A stretch of DNA of 56,282 nucleotides from Streptosporangium subroseum (lineage in GTDB: Bacteria; Actinomycetota; Actinomycetes; Streptosporangiales; Streptosporangiaceae): NCBI RefSeq assembly GCF_900188345.1, contig NZ_FZOD01000064.1, positions 1 to 56,282 on the forward strand. Reading direction: 5' to 3'. Position 1 is the stretch's first letter. Each line of letters starts with the position of its first letter. A program made the translations under genes and the position numbers. The notes beneath the pieces are model-generated. The model did no database searches. It worked only from the letters and a program-made list of their open reading frames with translations, and had not been told where the DNA came from. Of this stretch, positions 51,330-56,282 are shown one piece after another.

Positions 51330-53057
51330 ATGCCGGAACAGCAGATGCGCGTGCTCGCGGACCGCTACGAGCTGATCGCGCCGCTCGGCCGGGGCACGAT
51401 GGGCACCGTTTGGCGTGCCCACGACCGTTCCCTGGGTCGCGAGGTCGCGATCAAGGAAATCCGTCAGGAGCCCGGGCTCAGCGAGGCCCAACGCACCGAA
51501 CTTCGGGAACGCATGATCCGTGAGGGTCGTATGGCCGCCCGCATCAGCCATCCCTCCGTGGCCACGATCCACGATGCGATCGTCGAGGACGGCAGCCCAT
51601 GGATCATCATGGAGCTGGTCCAGGCGCGCTCCCTCGAAAGAGTGATCGAGGAGGAGGGGCCGCTGCCACCCCGCCTGGTCGCCGAGATCGGGGTAGATCT
51701 TCTGGGCGCGCTGCGGGCCGCCCATGCCCAAGGCGTGCTCCACCGCGACGTCAAGCCCGGCAACGTGCTGATCACCGAGAGCGGCCGGGTGGTGCTCACC
51801 GACTTCGGCATCGCCAAGGCCCAGGGCGACACGAGCCTCACCAGGACCGGCATGGTGATCGGTTCCCCCGGATACACGGCGCCCGAGCGGGCCCGCGGCG
51901 AGCACACCGGGCCCGAGTCGGACCTCTGGTCGCTGGGAGCCACCCTGTACTTCGCGGTGGAGGGCCGCCCGGCCTACGAACGCTCCTCGGTGTCGGAGAC
52001 CCTGGCCGCGCTGATGAGCGAGCAGGTGGACCCCCCGACCCAGGCCGGACCGCTCCGCCCGGTGCTGGAGCAACTCCTGAACAGGGACTACAAGACGCGG
52101 CTGACGGCCGCCCAGGCGAACGCGATACTCCGGGCCGTGGCCGACACCCCCTCGCATCTGGCGGATTCGACGCCGGCCCCCGCACCCGTGCCCCCCGCCT
52201 CGCAGACGCCCAGGGCTGCGGCCCCGACGGACGAGGGGTACGACGCCGATCGCACCATGATGATCATCCGGCCCAAGGGCGGTCTCCGCATCCCCGGCAG
52301 CGGCCCGGCCCCCGGCGCCGAGCCTCCCGCCCCCGCGTCTCCGGCCTCTCCCGCGGCCGCCTCGGCGACCCCGCCTCCGAGCGGGCCCCCGGAGACCGGA
52401 TGGGTGGAGAGGCCGGTCGTCCCGGGGCTGGGAAGGCCGGTCGCGGGACGACCGAGCCCACCCGGCCCTCCCGGACCCGGCGCGCCCACCGTGGGCCGGC
52501 AGGGACCGCCCAGCCCTCCCGGACCTGGCGCGCCCACCGCGGGACGACAGGCCAGGCCTGGCCCTCCCGGACCTGGTACGCCCGCCGCGGGACGGCAGGG
52601 ACCGCCCGGATCTCCCGGACTCGGCACGCCCGTCGCCGGGCGGCAGGGACCACCCGGCGCCTACCCTCAGCGGCCTCCGGAGGGTTCGGCGCAGTGGCCG
52701 CCGGCCGGTGCGCCGCACGGATTCTCCCCGGCCGCGAGGCCGGATCTGACGGACACGCCGCCGCACGGATTCCCGACCGTGCCGGGACAGGGAGCCCCCC
52801 TCCAGGGACAGCAGGGCCCCGGAGGGACTCCGTCGACCTGGCAGCCCGACGCGTTCAGCGGAAACTTCCCGCCGCCTCCCGGGCTGGGGACCGACCTCTT
52901 CGCGATCGCCGGCCAGGGCGGCCCGGCCGTTGATCCCGGTCAGGAAGAGCGGAAGGCCTCGGTGCAGAGGAAGCGGACCGGCATATTCATCCTCATGGGC
53001 GTGGCGGTGTTCGCCCTGTTCGTGATCATGGTTCTGGTCATGTCGACCTTCACCTAG
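51330..53057 (+). CDS. Tail-anchored Ser/Thr protein kinase
   Basis: 575 residues. Kinase domain (about 13-275): GRGTMG (20-25), Lys42, HRDVKPGN (138-145), DFG (158-160), GSPGYTAPE. A 270-residue Pro/Gly-rich linker, with repeats like GRQGPPGxPGPGAPT, precedes a C-terminal transmembrane helix (about 551-572) that ends the protein, so there is no extracellular sensor domain. Closest to the kinase at 50098. The linker repeats, period about 20 residues, are collagen-like in composition. Confidence 0.95.
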   Translation: MPEQQMRVLADRYELIAPLGRGTMGTVWRAHDRSLGREVAIKEIRQEPGLSEAQRTELRERMIREGRMAARISHPSVATIHDAIVEDGSPWIIMELVQARSLERVIEEEGPLPPRLVAEIGVDLLGALRAAHAQGVLHRDVKPGNVLITESGRVVLTDFGIAKAQGDTSLTRTGMVIGSPGYTAPERARGEHTGPESDLWSLGATLYFAVEGRPAYERSSVSETLAALMSEQVDPPTQAGPLRPVLEQLLNRDYKTRLTAAQANAILRAVADTPSHLADSTPAPAPVPPASQTPRAAAPTDEGYDADRTMMIIRPKGGLRIPGSGPAPGAEPPAPASPASPAAASATPPPSGPPETGWVERPVVPGLGRPVAGRPSPPGPPGPGAPTVGRQGPPSPPGPGAPTAGRQARPGPPGPGTPAAGRQGPPGSPGLGTPVAGRQGPPGAYPQRPPEGSAQWPPAGAPHGFSPAARPDLTDTPPHGFPTVPGQGAPLQGQQGPGGTPSTWQPDAFSGNFPPPPGLGTDLFAIAGQGGPAVDPGQEERKASVQRKRTGIFILMGVAVFALFVIMVLVMSTFT

Positions 53058-53076
53058 TCCGCGTGATCCCGAGGAC

Positions 53077-53245
53077 GGCTCGTGCCGGCGATGACGACCT
53101 CCACGTGACACGCGGGTGCCCCGAGGGCGGCTCGTGGTCGCGGTTGGGGACCTCCACGTGACACACGTGGTTCCGGGAGCGGCTCGTGGCCGCGGTGGGT
53201 GACCTTCGCATGGCATGTCGTGGTCCCCAGGGGGTCGTCACCTGG
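53077..53245. repeat. 52-bp tandem repeat, three copies plus a degenerate fourth
   Basis: GGCTCGTG starts at 53077, 53129 and 53181, exactly 52 bases apart, with a weaker copy near 53231. Two copies share ACCTCCACGTGACAC. It occupies most of the gap between kinase and fumC; no gene is seen. Confidence 0.85.
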
Positions 53246-53322
53246 CGGATGGTGAGCGCCGTGGCGGCGACCCGGTGGCCGGATCCCGGTTTGTTTCATC
53301 GAACAGGACGCAGACTGGATCC

Positions 53323-54714
<1,392 letters not shown>

Positions 54715-54742
54715 ATCATCGAGGTCTGAAAGACTTCGAGAC

Positions 54743-55129
54743 ATGACCCAGATCAAGTTCTACGGACGCCGCGACGTCTGGTCCGACCTGCGCCAGGAGA
54801 TCTCCGACACCGTTCACGACTGCCTGGTCGAGGCGTGGCGGCTTCCCTCGAACAAGAGGTTCCACCGGTTCTTACTCATGGACGCCGAGGACCTGATCTG
54901 CCCGCAGCGGAGCGAGCGGTATCTCATCGTGGAGATCATCTGCTTCCTGGGCCGGACGGACGAGGCCAAGCGTGATCTCATCCGCACGCTGTTCGCCCGG
55001 ACCCAGGAGAACCTCGACCTCCCCGCCGAGGACCTGGAGATCGTGATCCTGGAGGCGCCCATGGTCAACTGGGGCATCCGCGGTCTCCCGGGCGATCAGC
55101 TGGCGCTCACCTACCCGGTCACGCTCTGA
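54743..55129 (+). CDS. Tautomerase-superfamily protein without N-terminal proline
   Basis: 128 residues. Two beta-alpha-beta units: QIKFYGRRDVWSDLRQEISDTVHDCLVEAW and YLIVEIICFLGRTDEAKRDLIRTLF, with a terminal WGIRG motif. Similar to the Tautomerase_2 group. The catalytic Pro1 of 4-oxalocrotonate tautomerases is absent: residue 2 is threonine. Catalysis by that route is therefore unlikely and the role unknown. Confidence 0.85.
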   Translation: MTQIKFYGRRDVWSDLRQEISDTVHDCLVEAWRLPSNKRFHRFLLMDAEDLICPQRSERYLIVEIICFLGRTDEAKRDLIRTLFARTQENLDLPAEDLEIVILEAPMVNWGIRGLPGDQLALTYPVTL

Positions 55130-55143
55130 CCGCCACGCGCCCT

Positions 55144-55168
55144 GGCCCACCGCACGACGTGGCGGGCC
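55144..55168 (+). terminator. Weak hairpin after the tautomerase-like gene
   Basis: GGCCCACC (55144-55151) faces GGCGGGCC (55161-55168) with one mismatch, 15 bases after the stop. Confidence 0.35.
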
Positions 55169-55327
55169 GGATCCCGGCGCGGTGCCGTACGGCGCCGCGG
55201 GAGACCGGCCTCGCCATGACGTCCGGAGCGGGGTTGACCTTGCCGGGCGGCCAGACGGGGGCACCCCACATAAGCGCTCGGATGAGTGTGTCGACCAGCT
55301 ACATGGGCCGGGATTCACGTCATTGCC

Positions 55328-55333
55328 TAGATT
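55328..55333 (+). promoter_or_regulatory. -10 box of leaderless SDR mRNA
   Basis: TAGATT ends seven bases before ATG 55341; no ribosome site. Confidence 0.5.
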
Positions 55334-55340
55334 CGGCACC

Positions 55341-56087
55341 ATGATTGACCTAGCGGGGCGGCGGGCCGTGGTGACCGGGGCGGGCAGCGGGATCGGGCGC
55401 GCCTGCGCGCACCGGCTGGCCGCCGCCGGAGCACATGTGGTGGTAGTCGACATAGACGCCGAGACCACGGCGAAGGTCGCCACGGAGATCTCGGGAACAC
55501 CGGTGGTCGCGGACCTGTCGGTTCCCGGGTTCGTGGACGCGCTCCCCAGCGACGTGGACATCGTGGTGAACAACGCCGGGTTCCAGCACGTGGCCCCGAT
55601 CGAGGAGTTTCCCCCGGAGGTGTTCTCCAAGATCATGAAGGTCATGGTGGAAGCACCGTTCCTGCTGGTCCGGGCGGTCCTTCCGGGGATGTACGAACGA
55701 GGGTGGGGGCGCATCGTCAACATCTCGTCGGTTCACGGGCTCCGCGCCTCGCCGTATAAATCCGCATACGTAACCGCAAAGCATGCCCTTGAGGGGCTGT
55801 CCAAGGTCATCGCCCTCGAAGGCGCCTCGCACGGCGTCACCTCCAACTGCGTGAGCCCCGCCTACGTCCGCACGCCGCTGGTGGAGAACCAGATCAGCGC
55901 CCAGGCCGAGACGCACGGCATCGGCAGGGACGAGGTGATCGAGCAGATCATGCTGGCCCCCGCCGCGATCAAACGGCTGATAGAGCCGGACGAGGTGGCC
56001 GAGCTGGTCGCCTACCTGTGCGGCCCGCACGGCTCGTTCATCACCGGGATATCCCTGCCCGTGGACGGCGGCTGGACCGCACGCTGA
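55341..56087 (+). CDS. Short-chain dehydrogenase, 3-hydroxybutyrate dehydrogenase-like
   Basis: 248 residues, classical SDR: TGAGSGIGRA NAD site (12-21), NNAG at about 83-86, catalytic serine in IVNISSVHG and Tyr-x3-Lys in SAYVTAKHAL. The C-terminus (GSFITGISLPVDGGWTAR) and the ETHGIGRDEVIEQIML segment resemble D-3-hydroxybutyrate dehydrogenase, interconverting 3-hydroxybutyrate and acetoacetate. The exact substrate is inferred. Confidence 0.9.
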   Translation: MIDLAGRRAVVTGAGSGIGRACAHRLAAAGAHVVVVDIDAETTAKVATEISGTPVVADLSVPGFVDALPSDVDIVVNNAGFQHVAPIEEFPPEVFSKIMKVMVEAPFLLVRAVLPGMYERGWGRIVNISSVHGLRASPYKSAYVTAKHALEGLSKVIALEGASHGVTSNCVSPAYVRTPLVENQISAQAETHGIGRDEVIEQIMLAPAAIKRLIEPDEVAELVAYLCGPHGSFITGISLPVDGGWTAR

Positions 56088-56112
56088 ACCGCGACTCGTC
56101 GCCATGACACCC

Positions 56113-56183
56113 GTGAGGACGCGCCGGTGACCTGGACTGAGGAACGCTGTGAGGACGCGCCGGTGATCTGGACTGAGGAGCGC
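56113..56183. repeat. 36-bp tandem repeat, two copies
   Basis: A 35-base unit at 56113-56147 recurs at 56149-56183 with two substitutions, just after the SDR gene. Unrelated in sequence to the mocR 36-bp repeat. Confidence 0.85.
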
Positions 56184-56187
56184 GGGA

Positions 56188-56282
56188 GCGGAGCGGACGC
56201 GTGACGAGGGAAGCTCGCCGGGTAAGAGCGTCCGAACCGCGATGCGCAGCGTCGCCATTGATGCAGCGCGGAGCGGACGCGT
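56188..56282. repeat. Direct repeat GCGGAGCGGACGCGT at the right edge
   Basis: The 15-mer is at 56188-56202 and again at 56268-56282, flanking 65 bases with no visible gene. The last copy reaches the edge of the window. Its composition recalls the repeat at the left edge. Confidence 0.6.

Overview
The window is high-GC DNA with frequent GTG/TTG starts, 4-bp stop/start overlaps, many probable leaderless promoters and gene families typical of actinobacteria: IspH-XseA-XseB-GlpX-DUF4245 neighbourhood, DUF6542, DUF1707, SDH of the mycobacterial Sdh1 type, PknA/B-like kinases. It is most consistent with a filamentous actinomycete, possibly of the Streptosporangiales; this is an inference from gene content, not a database match.

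Layout. 0.1-2.0 kb: cytochrome b of one succinate dehydrogenase, divergent from a LysR regulator. 2.1-4.2 kb: a tightly coupled ATPase plus HNH nuclease pair (Septu/PtuAB-like), a probable defence insertion of lower GC. 4.3-7.5 kb: a three-gene signalling operon (receiver-PP2C phosphatase, CHASE3-like/HAMP histidine kinase, Rcp1-like receiver) with 4-bp overlaps. 7.8-11.3 kb: a second succinate dehydrogenase, Sdh1 type, ended by a strong hairpin. 11.7-27.0 kb, all on the minus strand: a conjugation-like (Tcp/type IV secretion) cluster with TcpC, TcpD, TcpE fused to a MinD-like ATPase, VirB4, VirB6/TrbL, a VirB8-like protein, a lysozyme-NlpC/P60 wall hydrolase, a Nudix hydrolase and two proline-rich single-pass surface proteins. 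No relaxase, coupling protein, integrase or att site is visible.

27.7-42 kb: housekeeping genes (ychF, rmuC, ispH, xseA, xseB, glpX) mixed with lipoprotein, acetyltransferase, TetR, DUF1707 and MFS genes. 42.1-44.1 kb: an inositol-type dehydrogenase/isomerase pair. 44.5-47.6 kb: a MocR regulator divergent from an EamA transporter, with a small membrane protein overlapping the transporter tail on the other strand. 48-55 kb: class I and class II fumarases flanking twin Ser/Thr kinases and an ATPase remnant. 55-56 kb: tautomerase-like protein and a 3-hydroxybutyrate-dehydrogenase-like SDR.

Central carbon enzymes are strikingly concentrated (parts of two SDHs, two fumarases, class II fructose bisphosphatase). 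Non-coding gaps are unusually rich in short tandem repeats (periods 15, 19, 22, 24, 33, 36, 52 and about 63 bp), some clearly decayed copies of adjacent gene ends. The two candidates for a less-described system are the relaxase-less secretion cluster with its TcpE-MinD fusion lacking the Walker lysine, and the ATPase-HNH pair.
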